A DNA stretch of 64,000 bases, taken from the NCBI GenBank assembly GCA_963710815.1, contig CAVQCA010000058.1, positions 1 to 64,000 on the forward strand, in the 5' to 3' direction. Shown in pieces: positions 1-9,090 of this stretch. Below the pieces are notes generated by a model. That model did no database searches, was not told where the DNA came from, and was given only the letters and a program-made list of their open reading frames with translations. This stretch comes from CAVQCA01 sp963710815 (lineage in GTDB: Bacteria > Pseudomonadota > Gammaproteobacteria > UBA9214). The position numbers and the translations under genes were made by a program. Position 1 is the stretch's first letter. The number at the start of each line of letters is the position of its first letter.

Positions 1-1720
1 CTGCTCAGAAAGCATAACCGATTGATTATGTAACTATAAAAGGCTCATTTTGGGTATAATGATGCACGGAAAACAAGCCAAGCCCACCAAAAACCGTGCA
101 CCTATGATACGAACTCACAGCCACAGACAACTCTCCCTCGCTGAATTTGACTGGCCCTTCCAGACCGCGCTGGATGAAAACAACCGCTGGGTGAAGATGA
201 GTCAATGCATCCCTTGGGATGTACTGGCAGAGGGTTATTATCAAGGCCTCTCCACGACGCAGGGTCGCCCGTCCAAAGATGCACGATTGGTCATTGGCGC
301 GGTGATCATCAAACACAAACTCTGCCTGTCCGATGAAGAGACCGTCGAACAGATCCAGGAGAACCCCTACCTGCAGTACTTCGTGGGCCTGACGGGTTAT
401 CAAATGCAGGCGCCGTTTGCTCCCTCGCTGTTTGTCGAGATCCGCAAGCGGATGGGGCAAGGTGTGTTTGAAATCTTTCAAGGCGCCATTATTGATGCCC
501 TGGAAGAGGCAAAGGCAAAGGTGAAGAAGAAAAAGTCACAGAGTCAAAGCAAACAAAGTAAATCTGAGCAACCGCCAGAAGACAGTGATGATGATCCACC
601 GAGCGCTTCAGGCGGCACGCCTCAGGAAGAGGAACCGGAACATCGAGGCAAACTGATTCTGGATGCAACCGTGGCCCCGCAGGCGATTCGCTATCCCACC
701 GACCTGAGCCTGCTGAATGAAGCCCGGGAGTTCAGTGAAAAGATCATAGACGAGCTCCACCCAAAGACAGAGGGGAAGAAGAAGCCGAGAACCTATCGTG
801 AGAAGGCCCGCAAGGCGTATCTGGCGATCGTGAAACAGAGACGTCCGTCTGGCAAAGTACGTCGTCGTGGGATCAAGCAGCAGTTGCAGTACCTGCGCCG
901 CAACCTGGGTCATATCGAGCGTTTACTGGAACACTGGCCGGAGGGTTCCCCCGTGCCCTTGCCTCGGTGGCTGTTATACCGCTACTGGGTAATCCAGCAT
1001 GTCTATGCTCAGCAGCATGAGATGTACCGGAACAAAAGCCGTCGCTGTGATGATCGCATTGTGAGCATCAGTCAGCCGTATGTGCGACCGATCATCCGCG
1101 GCAAACTGGACAAGCCGGTGGAATTTGGCGCGAAGCTGAGTGTGAGTTTGAACGGTGATGGTGTGGCATGCGTCGATCATCTTCGTTGGGATGCCTTTCA
1201 TGAAGGTGGCGACCTGAAAAACCAGGTAGAGGCATACCGCGCACGCCATGGTTATTATCCGGAGGCTGTATTGGGCGATCCGGTGTACGGTACGCAGGCA
1301 AACCGGCGTTATCTCAAAGGCCACGGCATCCGATTTGCCGGCAAGCCACTGGGTCGTCCGAAGAAAGTGACAGAAGCGAACCGCGAAGAGCTGAAACAAC
1401 TGAAGGCACAGCGGCGTGAGGAATACCTGCAGCGCATTCCGATTGAGGGCAAGTTCGGTCAAGGCAAGAACGGTTACCGGCTCAACTACATTCGGGCGAA
1501 GCGGGCCGATACCTCCTTTGCCTGGATCAACAGCATCTTCCTGGTAATGAACCTGCTGATCCTGTTAAGGATCTTTTTTGCCCTTTGCAAAAGAGGGGGT
1601 GCCGTGGTCCGGATGTCACCCGTGCAGGTGTTGGAGAGACTGGTCCGTTATCAGTTGGCACACAATACCCCGCGACGGGTCTGTCTGTATCAGATGGCAA
1701 TGTACTGACTTTCTGAGCAG
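1..1720 (+). mobile_element. IS1182/IS5-like insertion sequence
   Basis: A perfect 12-bp terminal inverted repeat, ctgctcagaaag at 1-12 and its reverse complement at 1709-1720, brackets one transposase gene whose stop codon ends one base before the right repeat. The element starts at the first base of the window, so no left flank is visible and a target-site duplication cannot be tested. A length near 1.7 kb with a single long DDE transposase fits the IS1182 group. It sits directly beside a 5'-truncated aldo/keto reductase remnant. Confidence 0.9.
59..1708 (+). CDS. DDE transposase, IS1182/IS5-like
   Basis: This is the transposase of the flanking element. The N-terminal third resembles the DUF772 domain seen in IS5/IS1182 transposases. 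It is followed by a low-complexity Lys/Ser/Gln/Glu linker (about residues 155-200) and a catalytic core. Candidate acidic residues lie in ILDATVAPQ, AVLGDPVYG and IEGKFGQGKNGY, the last being the usual position of the catalytic Glu. Two ATGs (59 and 62) are in frame; a TTG at 50 is also possible but less likely. The frame is intact, so the enzyme may be active. The exact family between IS5 and IS1182 is inferred. Confidence 0.88.
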   Translation: MMHGKQAKPTKNRAPMIRTHSHRQLSLAEFDWPFQTALDENNRWVKMSQCIPWDVLAEGYYQGLSTTQGRPSKDARLVIGAVIIKHKLCLSDEETVEQIQENPYLQYFVGLTGYQMQAPFAPSLFVEIRKRMGQGVFEIFQGAIIDALEEAKAKVKKKKSQSQSKQSKSEQPPEDSDDDPPSASGGTPQEEEPEHRGKLILDATVAPQAIRYPTDLSLLNEAREFSEKIIDELHPKTEGKKKPRTYREKARKAYLAIVKQRRPSGKVRRRGIKQQLQYLRRNLGHIERLLEHWPEGSPVPLPRWLLYRYWVIQHVYAQQHEMYRNKSRRCDDRIVSISQPYVRPIIRGKLDKPVEFGAKLSVSLNGDGVACVDHLRWDAFHEGGDLKNQVEAYRARHGYYPEAVLGDPVYGTQANRRYLKGHGIRFAGKPLGRPKKVTEANREELKQLKAQRREEYLQRIPIEGKFGQGKNGYRLNYIRAKRADTSFAWINSIFLVMNLLILLRIFFALCKRGGAVVRMSPVQVLERLVRYQLAHNTPRRVCLYQMAMY

Positions 1721-2010
1721 ACTCTACTTAGCGGTGACTCTCGCCGGGGTTTCAGGGTGGGAACTTCCAGAAGAACCTGGACCTGGTGCGCCCGGTCGAG
1801 GAGACCGCGAAAGATAAGAGGCGCAAGCTCCCACAACTGGTGCTGGTCTGTATTCTGGCACAACGGGAAGATATCATGCCCATCCCGGGAACCAAACGGC
1901 GCGAGTATCTCGAGGAAAATGCCGTCGCACCGGATGTGGTTCTGACAGCCGACGACCTGCGACGGATAGATGAGGTCATTCCTTCTATGCCGGCGGCAAG
2001 ACTCATCAGT
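1721..2010 (+). pseudogene. Aldo/keto reductase C-terminal remnant
   Basis: Immediately right of the insertion sequence, the frame containing position 1747 reads GFQGGNFQKNLDLV, then a stretch ending PIPGTKRREYLEEN and LTADDLRRIDEVIP. These are the C-terminal signatures of NADP-dependent aldo/keto reductases of the YakC/AKR13 kind. The first two thirds of the gene and any start codon are missing, and no natural stop is met before the frame runs antisense into the next gene. It is best read as a fragment left after the insertion or a deletion beside it. It converges on the gene at 2038-6984. Confidence 0.75.
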
Positions 2011-2037
2011 ATTCCTCGGCGTATCCGGAAACGCTTG

Positions 2038-5000
2038 TTAGAGTGTGGTAACTCCATAGATCCCGAGTTCCCACAGCGAATAGCCCCATTTGGTGCCGCG
2101 CTGTGTGCCGTACATCCTCACATAACGCGCATTGACAACCTGGGTAAAGGTAATGTCGTCGACACCCCCGTTGCCGCTGGCCTCGCTGAATACCGTGGTC
2201 CAGTTGCTCGCGTCCGTCGACACCTGTATCTGGTAGGCCTTGCCATAGGCGGTCTCCCAATTCAGCACCACGTGGTTGATCGGGTACACCCCACCCAGGT
2301 CCACGTATATCCACTGCGGATCAACACCCGCCGCACTCGCCCAGCGCGTCGAACTGTTGCCATCCACCGCATTGGCCGCACCCAGCTGGGAGGTCTCCTG
2401 CGAAGACGCCTTCGCGGTATGACCCTGAGCCAGATTGCCGGGCGGCGCCGTCGACCCGTCCGTCACGCTCACCGAGGCGTTCCCGCTAATGGATGAATTC
2501 GAGGTCGCCGTCGCCTTCACCGTGAACGGACCGCCAACCGCCGATGCCGTAAACAGCCCGCTGCCGTCGATGGCGCCCCCACTGTCCACCGTCCAGCCCA
2601 CCGTCGTCGCGATCACCGCACCGTACTGGTCACGCCCGGTGGCGCTGAACTGCTGCGTGCCCCCGTTCACCACCGACGCCGTCGCCGGCGAGACATCGAT
2701 CGTCGTCAGCACCGGCGGCGAGGTAACACCGTAGACCTCGAATTCATACAGCGAATACCCCCACTGGGTGCCGCGCTGCGTCCCGTACATCCTCACATAA
2801 CGCGCATCGGCCTGGGTAAAGGTGATGTCGTCAACACCCCCGTTGCCGCTGGCCTCGCTGAACACCGGCGTCCAATTGCTCGCGTCCGTCGACACCTGTA
2901 TCTGGTAGGCCTTGCCGTAGGCGGTCTCCCAATTCAGCACCACATGGTTGATCGGGTACACCCCACCCAGGTCCACGTATATCCACTGCGGATCAACACC
3001 CGCCGCACTCGCCCAGCGCGTCGAACTGTTGCCATCCACCGCATTGGCCGCACCCAGCTGGGAGGTCTCCTGCGAAGACGCCTTCGCGGTATGACCCTGA
3101 GCCAGATTGCCGGGCGGCGCCGTCGACCCGTCCGTCACGCTCACCGAGGCGTTCCCGCTAATGGATGAATTCGAGGTCGCCGTCGCCTTCACCGTGAACG
3201 GACCGCCAACCGCCGATGCCGTAAACAGCCCGCTGCCGTCGATGGCGCCCCCACTGTCCACCGTCCAGCCCACCGTCGTCGCGATCACCGCACCGTACTG
3301 GTCACGCCCGGTGGCGCTGAACTGCTGCGTGCCCCCGTTCACCACCGACGCCGTCGCCGGCGAGACATCGATCGTCGTCAGCACCGGCGGCGAGGTAACA
3401 CCGTAGACCTCGAATTCATACAGCGAATACCCCCACTGGGTGCCGCGCTGCGTCCCGTACATCCTCACATAACGCGCATCGGCCTGGGTAAAGGTGATGT
3501 CGTCAACACCCCCGTTGCCGCTGGCCTCGCTGAACACCGGCGTCCAATTGCTCGCGTCCGTCGACACCTGTATCTGGTAGGCCTTGCCGTAGGCGGTCTC
3601 CCAATTCAGCACCACGTGGTTGATCGGGTACACCCCACCCAGGTCCACGTATATCCACTGCGGATCAACACCCGCCGCACTCGCCCAGCGCGTCGAACTG
3701 TTGCCATCCACCGCATTGGCCGCACCCAGCTGGGAGGTCTCCTGCGAAGACGCCTTCGCGGTATGACCCTGAGCCAGATTGCCGGGCGGCGCCGTCGACC
3801 CGTCCGTCACGCTCACCGAGGCGTTCCCGCTAATGGATGAATTCGAGGTCGCCGTCGCCTTCACCGTGAACGGACCGCCAACCGCCGATGCCGTAAACAG
3901 CCCGCTGCCGTCGATGGCGCCCCCACCGTCCACCGTCCAGCCCACCGTCGTCGCGATCACCGCACCGTACTGGTCACGCCCGGTGGCGCTGAACTGCTGG
4001 GTGGCTCCGGGTGACAATGTGGCCAAGGCGGGTGAAACGCTCAGTGAAGTCAGCACAGGTGGCTCGCTGGAAGTTGCGCCATAGACTTCGAATTCCCACA
4101 GTGAATAACCCCATTGGGTGCCGCGCTGTGTGCCGTACATGCGGACATAGCGCGCGTTCGCCGGCGCGAAAGTGACATCATCGATGCCGCCGTTGCCGCT
4201 GGTCTCGGTAAACACCGTGGTCCAGTTGAGCGCGTCCGTGGAGACCTGGATCTGGTAGCCCTTGCCGTAGGCGGTCTCCCAGTTGAGCACCACGTGGCCG
4301 ATCGAGAGGATCGATCCCAGATCCACATAAATCCACTGCGGGTCACTACCGCCTGCGCTGGCCCAGCGCGTTCCGGTGTTAGCGTCGACGGCAAATTGCG
4401 GACCTAACGAAGACTTTTCCTGCGAGGAAGCCACCGTGAGTCTGCCCACGGCGTGATTGACCGTTAGATTAGGGTCGACACCCTGAATCCATTCCGCCAG
4501 CAGGGCCACGCCAGCGGTATCCACCAGCACCTTGGCGAGCGGCGGCATAGCAGTGGGGGAGGGACTTGCGGTATTCGCCCGATGAAAGACAATCGACGTG
4601 GAGATGTCGCCCGGCGTGATGAGATAGGCGCCGGGAATTCCCAGATTATCGATCACAGCGCCGTAGACCAGTCCCTGGTTCGCCAGCGGAGTGGTAAAAC
4701 GCATGTCGAAAAAGGCGCGGTTGCCGGTGCCAGGGCGATGGCAGTAAGAGCAGTTAACATCGAGATAGGAGCGGGCACGTCGTTCCAGAGAGGCGGTGGA
4801 ATCGTCTTTGGCTGCGGATTTCAGGTAACCAGGGATGGCCGCCTCATCGAGCGCGGGTGCGAACATGCCGAGGTGGTTCCAAGTCCTTAGCTGGTTGTCG
4901 GTAATCCCCGTCGAGGGATAGGTAAAGTCGCCATTGAGCTGGTGAGTGCGGGGCCCGGCAGGACCACCCGCCCCCGGACTGTGACAGCTCAGGCATTGAT

Positions 5001-6984
5001 CCCGCCCCGGGAACAGCCAGGTCTGGGTCCGGGAGCCGCCACCGGCGGTGGCGACCTGGTAGTCCTGGGTCTGCGCCGTGGTCAGCAGGTCGGCATCGCT
5101 CTGATCGGGCCGCCAGCGATACGTTACGCCATACCAGCGACCGTCATTGCCGAGGACCAGAAAACGGGTTTCCAGCCGCGTCGTGTTGGTCGGATCCGCG
5201 TCATCGAGCGCCAGCTCGAAATGCTTCATGAGCACCGTCCCGGCGGGGTAGACCCAGTCGAAGGTCGGGGAAAAGGCGATCTGCTCCGCCGGCGTGTCGC
5301 GCGTACCGTCGTTGGGCAGCGCAATCCAGCGCTTCTTGAGAGCGCCATCGGACCAAAACGGTTCATTGAGCGTGTAGGGGACGAAGAAGTCCGCGGCCTG
5401 CAAGTTGCCTAGATCGGTAAATGCGAAGGTTTGCGACAGCAGGGCTGGCGGATCGGGAATCGGGTTGTTCACCCGCTGCAATTGGTAGAGCGTGTCGTTC
5501 TGGGCGGCCACGTTGCCCAGGTAAACTTCACCGTTGTTGTCCTGGCCCCAGGTGCCGAGGCTTCCGACGGAGGTGAAGGAAGCGATTTCGTCCTTGGTGG
5601 CGGTCATGGACGATTCATCCAGCGTGATGGCCCAGATCTTCCCCGTTACGTAGTCACCGGCCAGGTAGCGGCCACTCAATTCGGGATAGGTCGCGCCTCG
5701 ATACACGTAACCGCCAATGATGGCGTGCGCTTCCGAGCGGACAAAATCAATCACTGGGTCGGTGAGAATCCCACGGTAGGTGAACCCGGCGGGTTCGGCC
5801 AGAAACGCCACCAAACCTTCCCGATAGGGCCAGCCGTAATTATGCCCGGACTGGATTATGTTGATCTCTTCGCGCGTGGTTTCACCGACTTCACCGGACC
5901 AGAGCCGGCCGGTGACACTGTCGATCGCCAGTCGATGGGGATTGCGATGCCCCAAACTGTTGTACTCCTCGAAGACACCGGCTTCGCCGACCCAAGGGTT
6001 GTCGTGGGGGATGCAGTAACGCTGTCCTGACACCTCATCGGTAAAATGTTCCCCCATCAGGGGAGCGAGCCCCGTCCCCAGTAGTTCCGGCACCGGGAAG
6101 GTGCGGACGGCTTTGTGGTTGCTTCCTCGACAGGACCAGCTCCCGTCCGGGTTTTCAATAATGTTCACGTCGAGACGGAACGTACCCCCCTCGAGGGTTT
6201 GCGCGATGTCCTGAGCGGTGGTGTAGCGGAACTGGTCGCCGATGGTCAGATACAGGTAATCGTCTCCCATGGTGAGGGGATTGCCAAACACCATGCCGCC
6301 ACCGCGATGCGAGCTGTTATACAGGCGGATATTCAACATTACGAATTCGGAATCGGGATCCGCGACGGGATGATCAACCGGAGACCCGTCCACCACCGAG
6401 AAACGCGACAGGCGCAGGTAGGCGCCAAAGAACCCGCTGGTCTCATTCGTCGAGATCGGCGTGCAGGTGGACAGATCAACACGCGTCGAATCAGCCGCAT
6501 CGATGCGGCAGTTCGAGGAGTAATACACATAGAAGTAATTGCGATACGGCGAGCCTGGCACCCCGAAATCGGGGTGAAAAATCATGCCCAGAAATCCTCC
6601 GTCCCACACCGCTGCTACGCGATCCCGCAAATCCAGAAACACATCACTGCTGCCAACAGTCTGGTCGTTCACGAAAGAGCGGATTTCCCCTTCCCGTGAA
6701 CCGACGTACATGCGATTGTTGGCCGGGTTGGGGACGATCGTCAGGGTATCGTTCACCTTGACGTTGGGGAAGGCCGGCACCACCGTCCATGTGCTGCTGC
6801 CCGGGGCATTCGGAGTCTGGGTCGGGAAGACGCTGTTTAGAAAAGGACCCACCGGTGCCGGTATATCAAGACCGTAGGCGCCGTGTGCCAGTGGTGACTT
6901 CAACAGGGAGGCAAGAATGAATAGATGGGTAATCGAGATGAATATCAGAATACGACGCAAGATCAATCCGAACTGCTGACGCAT
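2038..6984 (-). CDS. Exported PQQ sugar dehydrogenase-like/diheme cytochrome c/discoidin fusion
   Basis: The 1648-residue protein starts with a long hydrophobic export signal (about residues 10-36). Residues about 60-510 resemble soluble PQQ glucose/sorbosone dehydrogenases, with a SHRGGGMVFG segment. Residues about 520-840 match the SO_2930 type of diheme cytochrome, with heme-c motifs CLSCH at 664-668 and CSYCH at 745-749. The rest alternates four discoidin (F5/8 type C) domains, starting near 845, 1068, 1292 and 1516, with three bacterial Ig-like (Big_2) domains. The likely role is periplasmic or surface oxidation of a sugar or alcohol with electron transfer through two hemes, while the discoidin tail binds a polysaccharide. 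The substrate is unknown. Confidence 0.85.
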   Translation of the reverse strand: MRQQFGLILRRILIFISITHLFILASLLKSPLAHGAYGLDIPAPVGPFLNSVFPTQTPNAPGSSTWTVVPAFPNVKVNDTLTIVPNPANNRMYVGSREGEIRSFVNDQTVGSSDVFLDLRDRVAAVWDGGFLGMIFHPDFGVPGSPYRNYFYVYYSSNCRIDAADSTRVDLSTCTPISTNETSGFFGAYLRLSRFSVVDGSPVDHPVADPDSEFVMLNIRLYNSSHRGGGMVFGNPLTMGDDYLYLTIGDQFRYTTAQDIAQTLEGGTFRLDVNIIENPDGSWSCRGSNHKAVRTFPVPELLGTGLAPLMGEHFTDEVSGQRYCIPHDNPWVGEAGVFEEYNSLGHRNPHRLAIDSVTGRLWSGEVGETTREEINIIQSGHNYGWPYREGLVAFLAEPAGFTYRGILTDPVIDFVRSEAHAIIGGYVYRGATYPELSGRYLAGDYVTGKIWAITLDESSMTATKDEIASFTSVGSLGTWGQDNNGEVYLGNVAAQNDTLYQLQRVNNPIPDPPALLSQTFAFTDLGNLQAADFFVPYTLNEPFWSDGALKKRWIALPNDGTRDTPAEQIAFSPTFDWVYPAGTVLMKHFELALDDADPTNTTRLETRFLVLGNDGRWYGVTYRWRPDQSDADLLTTAQTQDYQVATAGGGSRTQTWLFPGRDQCLSCHSPGAGGPAGPRTHQLNGDFTYPSTGITDNQLRTWNHLGMFAPALDEAAIPGYLKSAAKDDSTASLERRARSYLDVNCSYCHRPGTGNRAFFDMRFTTPLANQGLVYGAVIDNLGIPGAYLITPGDISTSIVFHRANTASPSPTAMPPLAKVLVDTAGVALLAEWIQGVDPNLTVNHAVGRLTVASSQEKSSLGPQFAVDANTGTRWASAGGSDPQWIYVDLGSILSIGHVVLNWETAYGKGYQIQVSTDALNWTTVFTETSGNGGIDDVTFAPANARYVRMYGTQRGTQWGYSLWEFEVYGATSSEPPVLTSLSVSPALATLSPGATQQFSATGRDQYGAVIATTVGWTVDGGGAIDGSGLFTASAVGGPFTVKATATSNSSISGNASVSVTDGSTAPPGNLAQGHTAKASSQETSQLGAANAVDGNSSTRWASAAGVDPQWIYVDLGGVYPINHVVLNWETAYGKAYQIQVSTDASNWTPVFSEASGNGGVDDITFTQADARYVRMYGTQRGTQWGYSLYEFEVYGVTSPPVLTTIDVSPATASVVNGGTQQFSATGRDQYGAVIATTVGWTVDSGGAIDGSGLFTASAVGGPFTVKATATSNSSISGNASVSVTDGSTAPPGNLAQGHTAKASSQETSQLGAANAVDGNSSTRWASAAGVDPQWIYVDLGGVYPINHVVLNWETAYGKAYQIQVSTDASNWTPVFSEASGNGGVDDITFTQADARYVRMYGTQRGTQWGYSLYEFEVYGVTSPPVLTTIDVSPATASVVNGGTQQFSATGRDQYGAVIATTVGWTVDSGGAIDGSGLFTASAVGGPFTVKATATSNSSISGNASVSVTDGSTAPPGNLAQGHTAKASSQETSQLGAANAVDGNSSTRWASAAGVDPQWIYVDLGGVYPINHVVLNWETAYGKAYQIQVSTDASNWTTVFSEASGNGGVDDITFTQVVNARYVRMYGTQRGTKWGYSLWELGIYGVTTL
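2060..4080 (-). repeat. 672-bp tandem coding repeats (discoidin plus Ig-like)
   Basis: Three copies of a 672-bp unit (224 residues) lie in the 3' part of the PQQ/cytochrome gene. Identical landmarks recur at 2435, 3107 and 3779. The central copies are nearly base-identical, while the outer edges (around 2060-2150 and 3990-4080) diverge. This points to recent unequal duplication or gene conversion. The unit keeps the reading frame because 672 is a multiple of three. Confidence 0.9.
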
Positions 6985-7622
6985 ATAGCTTTCCCCCTGG
7001 ACGTCCTTGTTTGTTATGCAAATTCCCTAGCCTGTCCTGATGATTGATAACTTGTTTTGGACATATCTTTTAGTACTCAGCTAGTACTCAGCGTATGATA
7101 TTTACGGGTGGATTTCCACACCTGTGGGTCCAGCCGCATATTGTTGCTAAAAAGCCGTATATCAGTCCGACGCTGCCACGCTCGGTGTTGTTCCGATTCA
7201 GCCTTTATCCACACTGGGAGAGGCAACAGGGAATATGGAGTTCAGGCTCCTCTCTCATTCGAAATGTCTCGAACGGTGTCATGGTTGGTTTGGCGGGGTG
7301 ATTCCCACCTTCGCAAAGGGTTACTTTCTAATGTCTTGTCAACCGGCGGTCAGCTGTGTTGGAACCGCTCTGACTTGTGCCGAGTCTATGGTTTAAGCAA
7401 CGAATGTGCCATGGCGACAAGGCCGACGCCGGGTGAGGTGCGGATTCCAGGAATCCGTTGCCCCAATAAAACAATACACTTTTCGATAGTCAGCTATATA
7501 ATCCTGCTCGTCGATTCACTGATGTCACTGGCAGTCCACAGCCGATGTATAGAGCGTTCCTCTTCTCCGCTGACGGCAGCTCACAACCGACACCCGTCGC
7601 TATAACATCGGAGGCATACTCC
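6985..7622. other. Intergenic region without a convincing gene
   Basis: No open frame here has a recognisable product, ribosome binding site or consistent coding character. The part next to 6984 is AT-rich and must hold the promoter of the large leftward gene. A tandem 11-bp duplication, tagtactcagc at 7071-7081 and 7082-7092, lies about 90 bases upstream of that gene and could be a small operator, though nothing confirms this. Confidence 0.5.
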
Positions 7623-7817
7623 ATGAGCAACGCTGAACTGACACAGACCGACATCGCTGAATGGGTCGAGTCGTTACTCCCGCCGGATCTCTGGGGTCGC
7701 TACTGCTATCTCTCCTATGCCCAGATGGCCAGGATCCCCGAACTCGCGAAATATGCCGATAATTTGCGTGAGGCTGAGAGTGACTGGTATCGGGCGTACA
7801 AGACAAGGCATCACTGA
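7623..7817 (+). CDS. Small hypothetical protein (64 aa)
   Basis: I do not recognise this protein. The chosen ATG at 7623 follows a good Shine-Dalgarno sequence (ggagg at 7610-7614), which is better support than the longer reading from 7545. The product is acidic to neutral, has no signal peptide or membrane segment, and contains several Trp and Tyr residues (EWVESLLPPDLWGRYCYLSYAQ). It lies 190 bases upstream of the ClpX-like ATPase on the same strand, so the two might share a transcript. Confidence 0.5.
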   Translation: MSNAELTQTDIAEWVESLLPPDLWGRYCYLSYAQMARIPELAKYADNLREAESDWYRAYKTRHH

Positions 7818-8007
7818 GTCGGTCTGGCCGGCTGAAAAATTACTGACGCGCCGGAAGCCCCTGAACATCTTTAAGATATACCGCAACCACGCGGTGTGGG
7901 CTTATTGCCTTTACATATCGGCAACCGGCGTCACAACGGGTTACACTCACACGAGCGCATAGCCCGATGACTACCCGAATCCTCCCGCTGCAACTACAGA
8001 GCCGCCA

Positions 8008-9090
8008 ATGACACCCAGGGAAATTTTCGCCATCCTGTCTCGGGACGTAATCGGCCAGGACCAGGCGCTCAAAAACATGTCGGTTGCCATATACAAGCAC
8101 CTCATTGAACATTCGGTGGGCAACGTGCTGCTGATTGGCAATTCGGGTACCGGAAAAACCACCATTATGCGGGCCGTGGAACGGTTCTTTTCGCAGGCAA
8201 AGGGCCGCGAGAAATTTTCCACCATCATCCGCATCAACGCCAACCTGGTGGCGGACCTGGCAAGCCGCGGAACCCAGAGCAATATCGTCATGGAGCGGCT
8301 CGCGCGCCAGGCGGCAAACATCCTGGGCGAGAAAGCGGACTTCGAGACCATGCGGGATTATGTCTCGCACGGCATCGTCTGCGTGGATGAGGTGGACAAG
8401 ATCCGCGCAGTGGTCGGCGGGGAACCCAATGTCAAGGGGATCGTTGCCCAGGACAGCCTGCTGACACTGATGGAGAACGAAAACATTCAGGTGGAAATGC
8501 CTTTCTTCGAGGGGGGCAAGTGGCGTATGGAAATGACGCCGATCAATACCGGACATATTCTGTTTGTCGCCGGCGGCGCCTTCGAAGAGCTTTATGATCA
8601 GGTGTTCCGCCGCATGACGAAAAAGCTGGGCCCTGACAAGTTCTACCGGCTGGTGCCGCGTCCCGATGGCGGTACGGACAGGATTTTCTTCTTCGAACTG
8701 GGTCGCCACGTCCAGCAGGAGGACATCTTCGAATATGGCATGACGCCGCAATTCCTCTCCCGCTTCGACAGCGTCATCATGCTGGGCGATTTAAGCCCTG
8801 CCAGTCTGATCAGGATATTCAGGGAGACCGAGGGTGCGATCTGGCCCATCGCCGTCGACTATTTCCGGCACACCGGGATCACGCTCACGATCACGGACGA
8901 GGCGACAACGCTTATTGCCGAGACGGCGGCCAAAAAATACCGGCTGGGAGCGCGTGCCTTGCGGGAGATCTTCGGGACCATCATCAAGTCGCTCGAGTTC
9001 GATCCCGCGGCTTCGGGACTGGTCCGGGAACAGGATGGTCAGCGGGTGCTCGAGATCACCAGGGAGGTGGTGGAGGGCGTCCGGTCGTAG
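8008..9090 (+). CDS. ClpX-like AAA+ ATPase without zinc finger
   Basis: This 360-residue AAA+ protein resembles the ATPase core of ClpX. It has a Walker A GNSGTGKTT at residues 44-52, a Walker B GIVCVDEVDK at 122-131 and a C-terminal small domain with a GARALREIF sensor-2 motif. It lacks the N-terminal zinc-binding domain of true ClpX. Where ClpX carries the substrate-gripping GYVG loop, this protein reads ASRGTQSN. I also see no IGF-type loop for docking to ClpP. It therefore probably acts as a chaperone or remodelling ATPase, not as a ClpP partner. The next genes, on the other strand, encode a two-component system. Confidence 0.8.
   Translation: MTPREIFAILSRDVIGQDQALKNMSVAIYKHLIEHSVGNVLLIGNSGTGKTTIMRAVERFFSQAKGREKFSTIIRINANLVADLASRGTQSNIVMERLARQAANILGEKADFETMRDYVSHGIVCVDEVDKIRAVVGGEPNVKGIVAQDSLLTLMENENIQVEMPFFEGGKWRMEMTPINTGHILFVAGGAFEELYDQVFRRMTKKLGPDKFYRLVPRPDGGTDRIFFFELGRHVQQEDIFEYGMTPQFLSRFDSVIMLGDLSPASLIRIFRETEGAIWPIAVDYFRHTGITLTITDEATTLIAETAAKKYRLGARALREIFGTIIKSLEFDPAASGLVREQDGQRVLEITREVVEGVRS

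Noticed and set aside
2435..4084. Repeated plus-strand open frames of about 99 and 74 codons
   Set aside because: They are antisense to the 672-bp coding repeats of the leftward PQQ/cytochrome gene and repeat only because the DNA does.
7095..7605. Overlapping plus-strand open frames in the intergenic region
   Set aside because: No ribosome binding site, no recognisable domain and unnatural composition; two frames overlap without either being favoured.
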